DNA of 64,000 nucleotides from Modestobacter versicolor. GTDB lineage: Bacteria; Actinomycetota; Actinomycetes; Mycobacteriales; Geodermatophilaceae. This document shows, in pieces, positions 25,556 through 37,894 of this stretch. The notes below the pieces were generated by a model. It was given only the letters and a program-made list of their open reading frames with translations, was not told the origin of the DNA and did not search any database. The stretch spans positions 3,596,001 to 3,660,000 of the forward strand of contig NZ_JACIBU010000001.1 in assembly GCF_014195485.1 (NCBI RefSeq), written 5' to 3'. Position numbers and translations under genes: made by a program. Position 1 is the stretch's first letter. Each line of letters begins with the position of its first letter.

Positions 25556-26992
25556 GTGACCGCCCTCACGACGACGTGGGTCCGCGAGCTCCAGGACGCC
25601 CTGGGCCCGGACAGCGTGCTCACCGACCCCGACGTCACCGCCGCCTACGCCCGCGACCAGGCGATGCTCGCCGAGGCCGGGCTGCCGGCCGCGGTGGCGC
25701 TGCCGCGCAGCACCGAGGAGGTCTCCGCGGTCCTGCGGCTCGCCTCCCGGCACGGCGTCCCGGTGGTGCCGCGCGGCGCCGGCTCCGGGCTGGTCGGCGC
25801 GGCGAACGCCATCGACGGCGGCATCACCCTGGTGCTCACCCGGATGGACGCCGTCCTGGAGGTCTCCGCGGCCGACCGGCTCGCCGTCGTCCAGCCCGGG
25901 GTGGTCAACAAGACGCTGCGGGACGCCGTCCGCGAGCACGCGCTGTTCTACCCGCCGGACCCGGCCAGCTACGACTGGTGCACCCTCGGCGGCAACCTGG
26001 CGATGAACTCCGGCGGCTTGTGCTGCGTGAAGTACGGGGTCACCACCGACTACGTGCTCGGCCTGGAGGTCGTGCTCGCCGACGGGCGGGTGCTGCGCAC
26101 CGGCCGCCGGACCGTCAAGGGCGTGGCCGGCTACGACCTGGCCCGGCTGTTCGTCGGGTCCGAGGGCACCCTCGGCGTGATCACCGAGGCCACCCTGGCG
26201 CTGCGGCCCGCGCCCCAGCCGCCGGTCACCCTGGTCGCCAGCTTCGGCACCAGCGCGCAGACCGGGCAGGTCGTCGAGCAGGTGGTCACCAGCGGCCTGG
26301 TGCCCAGCATGCTCGAGGTGATGGACCGGACCTGCATCCGCGCGGTCGACGACCTGATGCGGGCCGACCTGGACCGGGACGCCGCGGCCCTGCTGCTGGC
26401 CCAGTCCGACAGCGGGGGAGAGGTCGCCGCCGCCGAGATCGCCGCGCTGACCCGGCTGTGCGAGGCGGCCGGTGCCGACTTCGTGCACTCGACCGACGAC
26501 CCCGCCGAGGGCGACCTGCTGATGACCGCCCGGCGGATGGCGCTGCCGGCGCTGGAGCGGCTGGGCAGCAGCCTGCTGCTCGACGACGTCGCCGTCCCGC
26601 GCTCGCGGGTGGCCACCTTCATCGACGGCTGCGACGCCATCGCCGCCACCTCGGGCCTGGTCATCGGCGTGGTCGGGCACGCCGGCGACGGCAACATGCA
26701 CCCGACCGTCGTGTTCGACGGCGCGGACCCCGACCAGCGCACCCGGGCGTTCGCCGCGTTCGACGCCATCCTGGAGCTCGGGCTGTCGCTGGGCGGCACG
26801 ATCACCGGTGAGCACGGCGTGGGCACGCTGAAGGCCGACTGGCTGGAGCGGGAGATCGGCCCGGTGTCGCTGTCGGTGCACCAGGCGGTCAAGGACGCGC
26901 TCGACCCGGCCGGGATCCTCAACCCCGGCAAGATGTTCCGCCGCGCCTCGGTCGGCGACCTGGCGGCCGTCGGCCGGCTGCCGGGCTCCTGA
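25556..26992 (+). CDS. FAD-linked 2-hydroxyacid oxidase/dehydrogenase (GlcD-like)
   Basis: A 478-residue FAD-binding protein of the GlcD/D-lactate dehydrogenase family. Motifs in order: VVPRGAGSGLVGAANAIDGG near residue 75, TLGGNLAMNSGGLCCVKYG near 145, VVGHAGDGNMHPTVVFD near 380, and LGGTITGEHGVGTLKADWLE near 415, ending NPGKMF. It oxidises a D-2-hydroxyacid and passes electrons to an unseen acceptor. Unlike glcD at 4.2 kb it has no GlcE/GlcF partners, so it works alone or with proteins elsewhere. It is the fourth member of this flavoprotein family in the window. A leaderless-type -10 precedes the GTG. Confidence 0.88.
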   Translation: MTALTTTWVRELQDALGPDSVLTDPDVTAAYARDQAMLAEAGLPAAVALPRSTEEVSAVLRLASRHGVPVVPRGAGSGLVGAANAIDGGITLVLTRMDAVLEVSAADRLAVVQPGVVNKTLRDAVREHALFYPPDPASYDWCTLGGNLAMNSGGLCCVKYGVTTDYVLGLEVVLADGRVLRTGRRTVKGVAGYDLARLFVGSEGTLGVITEATLALRPAPQPPVTLVASFGTSAQTGQVVEQVVTSGLVPSMLEVMDRTCIRAVDDLMRADLDRDAAALLLAQSDSGGEVAAAEIAALTRLCEAAGADFVHSTDDPAEGDLLMTARRMALPALERLGSSLLLDDVAVPRSRVATFIDGCDAIAATSGLVIGVVGHAGDGNMHPTVVFDGADPDQRTRAFAAFDAILELGLSLGGTITGEHGVGTLKADWLEREIGPVSLSVHQAVKDALDPAGILNPGKMFRRASVGDLAAVGRLPGS

Positions 26993-27020
26993 CCCGCTCC
27001 GCGGTGGCAGGCTGCCGGTC

Positions 27021-28382
27021 ATGAGCGAACGGCTGGTCGTGGTCGGCGGGGACGCCGCCGGGATGTCGGCGGCGGCCCAGGCCCGCCGGCTGCGGGACGC
27101 CGGTGACCTGGAGATCGTCGTCCTGGAGCAGGGGCAGGACGTCTCCTACTCCGCCTGCGGCATCCCGTACTGGGTCGGCGGCCAGGTCGGCGAGCGCAGC
27201 GACCTGATCGCCCGCACCCCGGCGGAGTTCGCCGCCCGGGGCATCACCGTGCGCACCGGCACCCGCGCCGAGGCCATCGACCTGGCCGCCGGCCAGGTGC
27301 ACACCGCCGGCGGTGAGCGGCTGGGCTACGACCGGCTGGTGGTGGCCACCGGTGGGCGCCCGGTCCGGCCGCCCATCCCCGGGCTGGACGCCGACGGTGT
27401 GCACGGCGTGCACCGGCTGGACGACGGCGCGGCGATCCGGACCGCCATCGACGGGCTGCCCGGCGACCGGCCGCGGCGGGGGCTGGTGCTCGGCGGGGGC
27501 TACATCGGCCTGGAGATGGCCGAGGCGCTGCAGCGCCGCGGGCTGGAGGTCACCGTCGTGCTGGCCGACCCGCTGCCCATGCAGCTGCTGGACGCCGACA
27601 TGGGCGAGCGGGTCTGCGCGGCGATGACGGCCATGGGCATGACGGTGCACACCGACCAGGCGGTGCGCGAGGTGCTGGTCGACGCGTCCGGCCGGGCGTG
27701 CGGGGTGCGCACCGACGTCGGCAGCTACGACGCCGACCTCGTCGTCCTCGGGCTGGGCATGGGGCCGGAGGCCCGGCTGGCCGCCGACGCCGGCCTGGCG
27801 CTCGGGCCGACCGGGGCGGTCGACGTCGACCGCAGCCAGCGCTGCCGCGACCACCCGGAGGTGTTCGCCGCCGGCGACTGCGCGCAGACCTTCCACCGGG
27901 TCACCGGCGAGGTGGCGCACGTGGCGCTGGGCACGCACGCCAACAAGCAGGGCCGCGTCGCGGGCTCGGTCATCGGTGGCCGGCCGGCGCGGTTCGCCGG
28001 GGTGCTGGGCACCGCCCTGACCAAGGTCGGCGACCTCGAGGTGGCCCGCACCGGGCTGTGCACCACCCAGGCCGAGGAGGCCGGCTTCGCCTACCGCACC
28101 GACACCATCGAGGGCACCACCCGGGCCGGCTACTACCCGGGGGCCGAGCAGGTGGCCGTCAAGCTGATCAGCGAGAGCGGCTCGGGGCAGCTGCTCGGTG
28201 CGCAGGTGGTCGGCGGGCCGGGGGCCGGCAAGCGGATCGACGTGCTCGCCACCGCGATCTGGGCCGGGATGACCGCCGAGGACCTGGCCGGCAGCGACCT
28301 CTCCTACGCCCCGCCCTTCTCGCCGACCTACGACCCCGTCGTGGTGGCCGCCCGCAAGGTCAGCCGGACCGAGCAGGGCTGA
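27021..28382 (+). CDS. CoA-disulfide reductase / NADH oxidase-like flavoprotein
   Basis: A 453-residue pyridine-nucleotide disulfide oxidoreductase of the single-cysteine group (CoA-disulfide reductase, Nox, Npr). FAD site: VVVGGDAAGMSAAAQARRL. The redox cysteine C46 is in SYSACGIPYWVGG, which defines this group. The NAD(P)H site is LVLGGGYIGLEMAEALQRRG, the second FAD motif is VFAAGDCAQTFH, and a C-terminal dimerisation domain follows. In an organism that uses mycothiol, a CoA-disulfide or other thiol-disulfide role is possible but unproven. A CAGGCT hexamer lies 7 nt before the ATG. It ends on hairpin copy B. Confidence 0.85.
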   Translation: MSERLVVVGGDAAGMSAAAQARRLRDAGDLEIVVLEQGQDVSYSACGIPYWVGGQVGERSDLIARTPAEFAARGITVRTGTRAEAIDLAAGQVHTAGGERLGYDRLVVATGGRPVRPPIPGLDADGVHGVHRLDDGAAIRTAIDGLPGDRPRRGLVLGGGYIGLEMAEALQRRGLEVTVVLADPLPMQLLDADMGERVCAAMTAMGMTVHTDQAVREVLVDASGRACGVRTDVGSYDADLVVLGLGMGPEARLAADAGLALGPTGAVDVDRSQRCRDHPEVFAAGDCAQTFHRVTGEVAHVALGTHANKQGRVAGSVIGGRPARFAGVLGTALTKVGDLEVARTGLCTTQAEEAGFAYRTDTIEGTTRAGYYPGAEQVAVKLISESGSGQLLGAQVVGGPGAGKRIDVLATAIWAGMTAEDLAGSDLSYAPPFSPTYDPVVVAARKVSRTEQG

Positions 28383-28384
28383 AG

Positions 28385-28440
28385 GACCCCGCTGCCCCCC
28401 ACGCCACGCTTCGCGCGGCGCGGGCCCCTGCAGCGGGGCC
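28385..28440 (+). repeat. Two-stem intergenic hairpin, copy B (after the CoADR-like gene)
   Basis: It begins 3 bases after the stop. Outer arms CCCCGCTGC and GCAGCGGGG enclose an inner CGCC/GGCG stem. The outer stem equals copy C at 34241, but the inner stem has changed with compensation. Confidence 0.7.
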
Positions 28441-28501
28441 GGAGGATGGCGCGATACTGACGCCGAGCAGAGCCGCCGGACCGACGTCAGGAGTGCACCG
28501 C

Positions 28502-29536
28502 ATGCCCATCGCGACCCCCGAGGTCTACGCAGACATGATCAGCCGGGCGAAGGAGGGCGGTTTCGCCTACCCGGCCATCAACTGCACCTCGTCCGAGACG
28601 ATCAACGCGGCCCTGCGCGGCTTCGCCGACGCCGGCAGCGACGGGATCATCCAGTTCTCCACCGGTGGTGCGGAGTTCGGCTCGGGCACCCGGGTCAAGG
28701 ACATGGTCACCGGCGCCGTGGCGCTCGCCGAGTTCGCCCACGTGGTCGCCGAGCGCTACCCGATCAACGTCGCGCTGCACACCGACCACTGCCCGAAGGA
28801 CAAGCTGGACAGCTACGTCCGCCCGCTCATCGCGATCTCCCAGGACCGGGTCGACGCCGGGCAGGAGCCGCTGTTCCAGTCGCACATGTGGGACGGCTCG
28901 GCGATCGAGCTGACCGAGAACCTGGAGATCGGCCAGGAGCTCATCGAGAAGTGCGCCGCCGCGAAGATCGTCCTCGAGGTCGAGATCGGCGTCGTCGGCG
29001 GCGAGGAGGACGGCGTCGCCCACGAGATCAACGAGAAGCTCTACACGGCCGACGGCGACTTCGTCCGCACCGCGGAGGCCCTCGGGCTCGGCGAGAAGGG
29101 CGTCTACCTGCTGGCCGCGACCTTCGGCAACGTGCACGGCGTCTACAAGCCGGGCAACGTCAAGCTCCGCCCCGACGTCCTCGAGCGCGGGCAGGCCGTC
29201 GTCGCCGAGCAGTTCGGCCTGGGCGAGGGCGCCAAGCCCTTCAACCTGGTCTTCCACGGCGGCTCGGGCTCGGACCTCTCCGACATCCGCGAGGCGATCT
29301 CCTACGGCGTGGTGAAGATGAACGTCGACACCGACACCCAGTACGCGCTCACCCGCGCGATCGCCGGGCACATGTTCAGCAACTACGACGGCGTGCTCAA
29401 GGTCGACGGCGAGGTCGGGGTCAAGAAGACCTACGACCCCCGCACCTACATGAAGCTCGCCGAGGCCAACATGGCCGACCGCGTGGTCCAGGCCTGCCAG
29501 GACCTGCTCTCCGCCGGCCAGTCGCAGGTGGGCTGA
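28502..29536 (+). CDS. fbaA: Class II fructose-bisphosphate aldolase
   Basis: A 344-residue zinc-dependent aldolase joining glyceraldehyde 3-phosphate and DHAP to fructose 1,6-bisphosphate. Seen: the zinc/catalytic region NVALHTDHCPKDKL near residue 95, LEVEIGVVGGEEDGVAHEIN near 160, ATFGNVHGVYKPGNVKLRP near 210, and HGGSGSDLSDIREAISYGV near 255 with the substrate-binding GGSGS loop. AGGAG precedes the ATG at 28502. The next gene, DUF3151, starts 1 nt after the stop, as in many Actinobacteria. It serves both glycolysis and gluconeogenesis from C2 acids. Confidence 0.96.
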   Translation: MPIATPEVYADMISRAKEGGFAYPAINCTSSETINAALRGFADAGSDGIIQFSTGGAEFGSGTRVKDMVTGAVALAEFAHVVAERYPINVALHTDHCPKDKLDSYVRPLIAISQDRVDAGQEPLFQSHMWDGSAIELTENLEIGQELIEKCAAAKIVLEVEIGVVGGEEDGVAHEINEKLYTADGDFVRTAEALGLGEKGVYLLAATFGNVHGVYKPGNVKLRPDVLERGQAVVAEQFGLGEGAKPFNLVFHGGSGSDLSDIREAISYGVVKMNVDTDTQYALTRAIAGHMFSNYDGVLKVDGEVGVKKTYDPRTYMKLAEANMADRVVQACQDLLSAGQSQVG

Positions 29537-29537
29537 C

Positions 29538-29942
29538 ATGACCCACTCCCACAACCTGCTGGGCGAGCCGCCGGCCACCCTCCTGCCCGGCATCCCGGCC
29601 GCCGACGAGGCCCTCGCCGCCGGCACCGACCCGGCCGAGGTGGCCGCGGCCCACCCGACGTCCAGCGCCGCCTGGGCCGCGCTGGCGGAGGGTGCGCTCA
29701 CCGGCGGCCGCACCATCGAGGCCTACGCCTACGCCCGCACCGGGTACCACCGCGGGCTGGACGCGCTGCGCCGCAACGGCTGGAAGGGCTACGGCCCGGT
29801 GCCGTGGTCGCACGAGCCCAACCGCGGCTTCCTGCGCTGCGTCACCGTGCTGGCCAAGGCGGCCGAGGCCATCGGCGAGGTCGACGAGCAGGAGCGCTGC
29901 ACCCAGCTGCTGCGCGACTGCGACCCGTCGCTGGCCCCCTGA
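29538..29942 (+). CDS. DUF3151 family protein
   Basis: A 134-residue soluble protein typical of Actinobacteria and nearly always beside the class II aldolase gene. It begins with NLLGEPPATLLPG. The middle reads SSAAWAALAEGALTGGRTIEAYAYARTGYHRGLDALRRNGWKG split over two helices, and PVPWSHEPNRGFLRC is the most family-specific stretch. The helix pattern is TPR-like. Function unknown. The 1-nt gap to fba indicates a shared mRNA. Confidence 0.88.
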   Translation: MTHSHNLLGEPPATLLPGIPAADEALAAGTDPAEVAAAHPTSSAAWAALAEGALTGGRTIEAYAYARTGYHRGLDALRRNGWKGYGPVPWSHEPNRGFLRCVTVLAKAAEAIGEVDEQERCTQLLRDCDPSLAP

Positions 29943-30095
29943 CCGACCACCCTGCTGCCCCGACCGCGCGCCGGCTCGCGGCGGGCCGGGGGGTTGCGGC
30001 TCGCGACCGTCCTGATGCCGGGCGCGCGCGGCGTCGCTAGCGTCCGACTCCGGTCGACACCACCCGGGTGTCGCCTCGAGTGGAGGGGCAGGTCC

Positions 30096-30239
30096 ATGGA
30101 GACGTTGCTGTGGATCCTGGCTGTCGTGCTGGTGGTCGCGGGCATCTTCGCGATCCTCCGCAAGCAGCTGCTGTGGGGGATCGTCCTGATCGTCGTGGGG
30201 CTGCTGGTCGGTCCGGGCGGGGTCAGCGTCTTCAACTGA
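30096..30239 (+). CDS. GPGG-motif small membrane protein
   Basis: A 47-residue protein with two hydrophobic helices (LLWILAVVLVVAGIFAIL and LLWGIVLIVVGLLVGPGG) and a GPGGVSVFN tail. Small actinobacterial proteins with this layout are annotated as GPGG-motif small membrane proteins; the role is unknown. GGAGGGG lies about 9 bases before the ATG. A TAGCGT -10-like hexamer at about 30036 would give a leader of roughly 50 nt, so it has its own promoter. Confidence 0.8.
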   Translation: METLLWILAVVLVVAGIFAILRKQLLWGIVLIVVGLLVGPGGVSVFN

Positions 30240-30261
30240 TCGACGGCCCGCCCCGTACGCG

Positions 30262-31070
30262 TCAGCGGTCGGGGTGGGCCGCCCGCAGGTGCCCGGTGAG
30301 CAGCGACAGCTCGTCGCCGCCGGCGACCAGCCGGGTCAGGTCCTCGAGGTCCACGTCCTCCCGGGTGAGGTCGCCGGCCACCCGGCCCCCGCCCAGCAGC
30401 AGGAACCGGTCGCCCACCAGGTGGGCGTACTGCGGGCTGTGGGTCACGAAGAGCACCGCCAGGCCGGCGTCCCGCGCGGCCACCACCGACTGCAGCACCA
30501 GCGCCCGCTGGGCCACCGTCATCGGCGCGGTGGGCTCGTCGATCACCAGCACCCGGGCGCCGAAGTGCAGTGCCCGGGCGATCGCCAGGCTCTGCCGCTC
30601 GCCGGCCTGCAGGGCGCTCGCGGGCTGCCCCGGGTCCAGCCCGGTGACGCCGACCCGGGCCATCTCCCGTCCGGCGATCTCCTCGGCCCGGCCGACGTCC
30701 AGCCGGCGGAAGGGCCACGTGCCCCGGGTGGGCTCCGCGCCGAGGAAGAAGTTCCGCCACACCGACATCAGCGGGGCGATCGCCAGGTCCTGCCAGACGG
30801 TGGCGATCCCGCGGCTGCGCGCCTGCTGGGGCGAGCGGAGCCGCACCGGCTGACCGTCGAGCAGCAGTTCGCCCTCCACCGGCCGCTGCAGCCCGGAGAG
30901 CACCGCGACCAGGGTCGACTTGCCCGAGCCGTTCTCCCCGAGCACGCACGTCACCTCGCCCGCGCGCAGCGCCAGGGAGACGCGGGACAGCGCGGCGACG
31001 CTGCCGAAGCGCACGGTCACCCCGCGCAGCTCGAGCACCGGCGCGCTTCCGGTGGGGTCCGCGGCGGTGC

Positions 31071-31074
<4 letters not shown>
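30262..31074 (-). CDS. Sugar ABC transporter ATP-binding protein with degenerate signature
   Basis: A 270-residue single-domain ATPase of the CUT2/FrcA type. Walker A is GENGSGKSTL near residue 47, the Q-loop is TVWQDLAIAP, Walker B is VLVIDEPT, and the switch histidine is in LFVTHSPQY. The signature, normally LSGGQ/LSGGE, reads LQAGERQ, and the D-loop after EPT reads APMT where the paralog at 57735 has SALG. Both suggest reduced or altered ATPase coupling. The GTG start overlaps the upstream permease stop by 4 nt. No substrate-binding protein gene is next to this pair. Confidence 0.87.
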
Positions 31075-34239
<3,165 letters not shown>

Positions 34240-34240
34240 A

Positions 34241-34295
34241 GGACCCCGCTGCCCCCACCGCTCGCGAGCTCGCGGCGGGCCCCTGCAGCGGGGCC
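34241..34295. repeat. Two-stem intergenic hairpin, copy C (purA/glpQ convergent)
   Basis: Directly after the purA stop: outer arms CCCCGCTGC and GCAGCGGGG, inner core CCGCTCGCGAGCTCGCGG with a CCGC/GCGG stem. It is nearly the same core as copy A but with the outer stem of copy B. It would serve as a bidirectional terminator. Confidence 0.72.
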
Positions 34296-34311
34296 AGGGG
34301 GTCCCTCTCCG

Positions 34312-35358
34312 CTAGCGGCGGGGGCGGACCGGGGCCATCGCCTCGGCGGTGAGCTCGGCGCGGGCCCGGTGCGCGGTCTCCGGGGCGTCGGTGATCACGC
34401 CGTCCACACCGAGGGCCAGCAGCAGCCGCGCCTCGGTCTGCGCGTCGCCGATGCCGCTGGGGTCGCTGCCGCGGCGCAGGTGGCTGGGCAGGAAGACGTT
34501 CTCCGGCCGCAGCGTCCACGGCTCGACGGTCAGCCCGGCCCGGTGCGCCTGGGTGATCAGGTCCGAGACGCCGACCAGGGCGCCGTCGGCGCCGTGGAGC
34601 AGGATCCGGCCCTTGTGCGGGGCGATCCCGTCGGCGTAGGTGGAGATCTCGCGCAGCCCGGACGGCGTGATGAGCGCGTCCTGGACGCCCTCCTCCTCGA
34701 CCAGCTGCACCAGCCGGGTCCCGTCGGTGCCCAGGTCGCGGCGCAGCGCGCGCAGCGCCTCGGGCTCGAACGCCATCACGACGACCGGGCCGTCGGAGCG
34801 GACGGCGTCCAGCCGGCGCAGCTCGGCGGCCAGCAGCTCGGTCATCGGCAGCCCCTGGGCGGCGAACCAGCCGGGGTTCTTCAGCTCGGCCTGCACCCGC
34901 ACCGGGCGGCCGGGGGAGGACCGGCGGCGGACGAGCGCCACGATCTCGGCCAGGGTGAGGACGCCGAAGCGGCCGTCGTAGGCGGTGTTCAGCGGGCGCA
35001 CGCCGGGCATCCGCTCCACCGCGCCCAGGGTGCGCAGCTCGGCGAGGGTGAAGTCCTCGGTGAACCAGCCGGTCAGCTCCTCGCCGTCGACCTCCTGGGT
35101 GCGCCGGCGGTCGGCGAACTCCGGGTGGGCGGCGACGTCGGTGGAGCGGGAGAGCTCGTTCTCGTGCCGGGCGACGAGCTCGCCGTCGCGGGTCACCACG
35201 AGGTCGGGCTCGATCAGGTCGGCACCCAGGTCGATGGCCAGCTCGTAGCTGGCGAGGGTGTGCTCGGGTCGGTAGCTGGGGGCTCCCCGGTGGCCGATGA
35301 CGAGCGGCGTGCGCTCCCGGCGCGGCGAGTCGACGGCCTTCAGGCCGGTCTCGTGCAT
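34312..35358 (-). CDS. glpQ: Glycerophosphodiester phosphodiesterase
   Basis: Hydrolyses glycerophosphodiesters to glycerol 3-phosphate and an alcohol. About 348 residues. The metal and catalytic site is clear: PLVIGHRGAPSYRPEHTLAS near the N-terminus, DLIEPDLVVTRDGELVARHE near residue 60, and a C-terminal TVEPWTLRPENVFLP followed by LGVDGVITDAPETA. There is no obvious signal peptide with the ATG at 35358, so it may be cytosolic. In-frame ATGs exist at 35379 and further upstream, none with a good ribosome binding site, so the start is uncertain. Confidence 0.88.
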   Translation of the reverse strand: MHETGLKAVDSPRRERTPLVIGHRGAPSYRPEHTLASYELAIDLGADLIEPDLVVTRDGELVARHENELSRSTDVAAHPEFADRRRTQEVDGEELTGWFTEDFTLAELRTLGAVERMPGVRPLNTAYDGRFGVLTLAEIVALVRRRSSPGRPVRVQAELKNPGWFAAQGLPMTELLAAELRRLDAVRSDGPVVVMAFEPEALRALRRDLGTDGTRLVQLVEEEGVQDALITPSGLREISTYADGIAPHKGRILLHGADGALVGVSDLITQAHRAGLTVEPWTLRPENVFLPSHLRRGSDPSGIGDAQTEARLLLALGVDGVITDAPETAHRARAELTAEAMAPVRPRR

Positions 35359-35462
35359 GTCTCCAGGGAACCCGGCCATCACGTCCCGGTGGTGAACACG
35401 CGCCGACGTCATGCCCACAAATCGGAAGACAGCTCCCTCACCAGCAGTCCAGCATCACCCGT

Positions 35463-36479
35463 GTGAGTGAACTCTCAGTCCCGACGGGCGCGGCGCCGCC
35501 GGACGTGCCTGCCGGCTGCGAGGTCGCCCGGGTGGCCCGGGTCGACCGCGGCCTGCTCACCGTGCTCACCGCGACCGGTGAGCACCGGGTGCGCCTGGGC
35601 GGCGCGCTGCACGACGAGTCCGCCCCCGCGGTCGGTGACTGGGTGGCGGTCCGCGGCGAGCTCGCCGTCCGGCTGCTGCCCCGGCGCACGGCCTTCGTGC
35701 GCACCGCCGCCGGGCGCGGCTCGGCCCCGCAGGTGGTGGCGGCCAACGTGGACCTGGTGCTGGTCGTCGACTCGCTGGTGGGCGATGCCCGGCTGCGCCG
35801 CGTGGAGCGGTACCTGGCGGTGGCCTGGGCCAGCGGGGCGACGCCGGTCGTCGTCCTGACCAAGGCCGACGTGTGCCCGGACGTGCCCGCCGCGGTGGCC
35901 CGGGTGGCCGAGGACGCCGTGGGCGTCGAGGTGCTGGCGGTCAGCGCGGTGAGCGGCGCGGGCCTCGGGGCGCTGCAGTCGCTGCTCACCCCGGGCAGCA
36001 CCGCGGCGATGGTCGGCCCCTCGGGGGTGGGCAAGTCGAGCCTGGCCAACGCGCTGGCCGGCCGCCCGGTGGCCGCGACGGCGGAGATCCGGGAGGACGG
36101 CCGCGGACGGCACACGACCACCGCCCGCGAGCTGCACCTGCTGCCCGGCGGCGGGCTGCTGATCGACACCCCGGGGATGCGCGAGCTGGCGCTGCCCGGG
36201 GGAGAGGGGCTGGACACCACCTACGCCGACGTCGCCGGCTTGGCCGCCGACTGCCGGTTCCGGGACTGCGCGCACCGCACCGAGCCCGGCTGCGCGGTCG
36301 CCGCCGCGATCGACCGGGGCGAGCTCGACCCGGCCCGGTTCACCGCCTGGCGCAAGCTGCAGGCCGAGGCGCACCGGCAGGAGCTGCGCGCCGACGCCCG
36401 GGCGCGCGCCCTCGAGCACCAGCGGGTGCGGGCGCTGCACCGGGAGATGCGGGCCCGCCCCGCCCGCCCCCACCGCTGA
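35463..36479 (+). CDS. rsgA: Ribosome small-subunit-dependent GTPase RsgA
   Basis: A 338-residue circularly permuted GTPase that checks late 30S ribosome maturation. An OB-fold N-terminus is followed by G4 VVLTKADVC near residue 137, then G1 [16 protein letters not shown] near 182, a switch region [17 protein letters not shown], and G3 [12 protein letters not shown]. This order (G4-G1-G3) defines the family. The zinc site is [14 protein letters not shown] near 262-275. The GTG at 35463 has CAGCAT 7 nt upstream and no ribosome binding site, so it may be leaderless. It is followed by hairpin copy D in reverse orientation. Confidence 0.94.
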   Translation: MSELSVPTGAAPPDVPAGCEVARVARVDRGLLTVLTATGEHRVRLGGALHDESAPAVGDWVAVRGELAVRLLPRRTAFVRTAAGRGSAPQVVAANVDLVLVVDSLVGDARLRRVERYLAVAWASGATPVVVLTKADVCPDVPAAVARVAEDAVGVEVLAVSAVSGAGLGALQSLLTPGSTAAMVGPSGVGKSSLANALAGRPVAATAEIREDGRGRHTTTARELHLLPGGGLLIDTPGMRELALPGGEGLDTTYADVAGLAADCRFRDCAHRTEPGCAVAAAIDRGELDPARFTAWRKLQAEAHRQELRADARARALEHQRVRALHREMRARPARPHR

Positions 36480-36492
36480 CCCGCCGCCCGCC

Positions 36493-36546
36493 GGCCCCGT
36501 CCAGGGCACCGCCCCGAGCGTGCGAGGGGTGGGGAGGACGGGGTCC
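36493..36546 (-). repeat. Two-stem intergenic hairpin, copy D (rsgA-purD, reverse orientation)
   Basis: Read on the minus strand: GGACCCCGTCC ... CCCCTCGCACGCTCGGGG ... GGACGGGGCC. Compared with copies A-C both the outer (GTCC/GGAC) and inner (CCCC/GGGG) stems have changed with compensation, while the TCGCACGCTC core loop is kept. It ends 8 bases before the purD -10 element. Confidence 0.7.
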
Positions 36547-36554
36547 TTCGACGG

Positions 36555-36560
36555 TAGCGT
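36555..36560 (+). promoter_or_regulatory. Leaderless-type -10 element of purD (TAGCGT, 7 nt to GTG)
   Basis: TAGCGT ends 7 nt before the purD GTG, with no ribosome binding site in between. Confidence 0.6.
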
Positions 36561-36567
36561 TCCTGCG

Positions 36568-37824
36568 GTGCGCGTCCTCGTGATCGGTTCCGGTGCCCGG
36601 GAGCACGCCCTGTGCGTGGCTCTGCAGTCCGACCCCGCCGTCACGGCGCTGGCCTGCGCGCCCGGCAACGCCGGCACCGCGGTCATCGCCCAGCCGTTCG
36701 CCGTCGACGCCGCCGACCCGATGGCGGTCACCGCGCTGGCCACCGAGTTCCGCGCGGACCTCGTCGTGATCGGACCGGAGGTGCCGCTGGTCGCCGGGGT
36801 CGCCGACGCCGTCCGGGACGCCGGCATCGCCTGCTTCGGCCCGTCCCAGCAGGCCGCCCAGATCGAGGGCTCGAAGGCCTTCGCCAAGCACGTGATGACC
36901 GCGGCCGGCGTGCCCACCGCGGGCTTCTGGGCGGTCGGCGGCCCGGCCGAGCTGGAGACGGCGCTGGACGAGGCCGGCCCGCCCTACGTGGTCAAGGACG
37001 ACGGGCTGGCCGCGGGCAAGGGCGTGCTGGTCACCACCCACCGGGCGGCGGCGGTCGCGCACGGGCGCGCCGTCCTGGACGCCGGCCACCCGGTGCTGAT
37101 CGAGGAGTTCCTCGACGGCCCCGAGGTGTCGCTGTTCGCCCTGTCGGACGGGACGACGGTCGTGCCGCTGCTGCCCGCCCAGGACCACAAGCGCCGGGAC
37201 GACGGCGACGGTGGCCCGAACACCGGCGGGATGGGCGCCTACGCCCCGCTGCCCTGGGCGCCGGAGGGGCTGGTCGAGGAGGTGCGGGCCACCGTCCTGC
37301 AGCCGACCGTCGACGAGATGGCCCGCCGCGGTGAGCCGTTCAGCGGGCTGCTCTACGCCGGCCTCGCGCTCACCTCGCGCGGGGTGAAGGTGGTGGAGTT
37401 CAACGCCCGTTTCGGCGACCCGGAGACGCAGGTCGTGCTGCCGCTGCTGGAGACCCCGCTGGCCGGGCTGCTGCTCGCCGCCGCCACGGGCACGCTGGCC
37501 GAGCAGCCGCCGCTGCGCTGGCGCGACGCCGCCGCGGTCACCGTCGTCGTCGCGGCCGCCGGCTATCCCGAGCGTCCGCGCACCGGCGACCCGGTCACCG
37601 GTGCGGGCGGCGAGGGGGTGCTGCACGCCGGCACGGTCGTCGGCCCCGACGGGCTGGTGCACTCCGCCGGTGGGCGGGTGCTGGCCGTCACCGCGGTCGG
37701 GGCCGACCTGGCCGCGGCCCGGCAGACCGCCTACGAGCGGGTCGCCGCCGTCCGGCTGGCCGGGGCGCACTGGCGCACCGACATCGCCCTGGCCGCCGTC
37801 GAGGGGCGCATCACCGCCGGCTGA
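36568..37824 (+). CDS. purD: Phosphoribosylamine-glycine ligase
   Basis: Second step of purine synthesis: joins glycine to phosphoribosylamine with ATP. 418 residues of ATP-grasp fold. [20 protein letters not shown] at the N-terminus, [20 protein letters not shown] near residue 90, [18 protein letters not shown] near 145, and the signature [20 protein letters not shown] near 275 are all present, with [20 protein letters not shown] between them. The GTG at 36568 starts the conserved region; in-frame upstream codons lie inside the hairpin and -10 element. It ends just before two tandem 22-bp palindromes. Confidence 0.96.
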   Translation: MRVLVIGSGAREHALCVALQSDPAVTALACAPGNAGTAVIAQPFAVDAADPMAVTALATEFRADLVVIGPEVPLVAGVADAVRDAGIACFGPSQQAAQIEGSKAFAKHVMTAAGVPTAGFWAVGGPAELETALDEAGPPYVVKDDGLAAGKGVLVTTHRAAAVAHGRAVLDAGHPVLIEEFLDGPEVSLFALSDGTTVVPLLPAQDHKRRDDGDGGPNTGGMGAYAPLPWAPEGLVEEVRATVLQPTVDEMARRGEPFSGLLYAGLALTSRGVKVVEFNARFGDPETQVVLPLLETPLAGLLLAAATGTLAEQPPLRWRDAAAVTVVVAAAGYPERPRTGDPVTGAGGEGVLHAGTVVGPDGLVHSAGGRVLAVTAVGADLAAARQTAYERVAAVRLAGAHWRTDIALAAVEGRITAG

Positions 37825-37837
37825 CGGGCCGCTCCAC

Positions 37838-37892
37838 CCCGGAGATGGCCATCTCCGGGAGTCCGCCGCCCCCGGAGATGGCCATCTCCGGG
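37838..37892. repeat. Twin perfect 22-bp palindromes between purD and the AI-2E gene
   Basis: Two identical copies (37838-37859 and 37871-37892) of a perfect palindrome whose half is CCCGGAGATGG, separated by 11 nt. They fill the 70-bp gap between two convergent genes. Either copy can fold as an 11-bp hairpin (bidirectional terminator), and the pair could also fold together. An identical duplicated palindrome could alternatively be a protein binding site. Confidence 0.8.
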
Positions 37893-37894
37893 CT

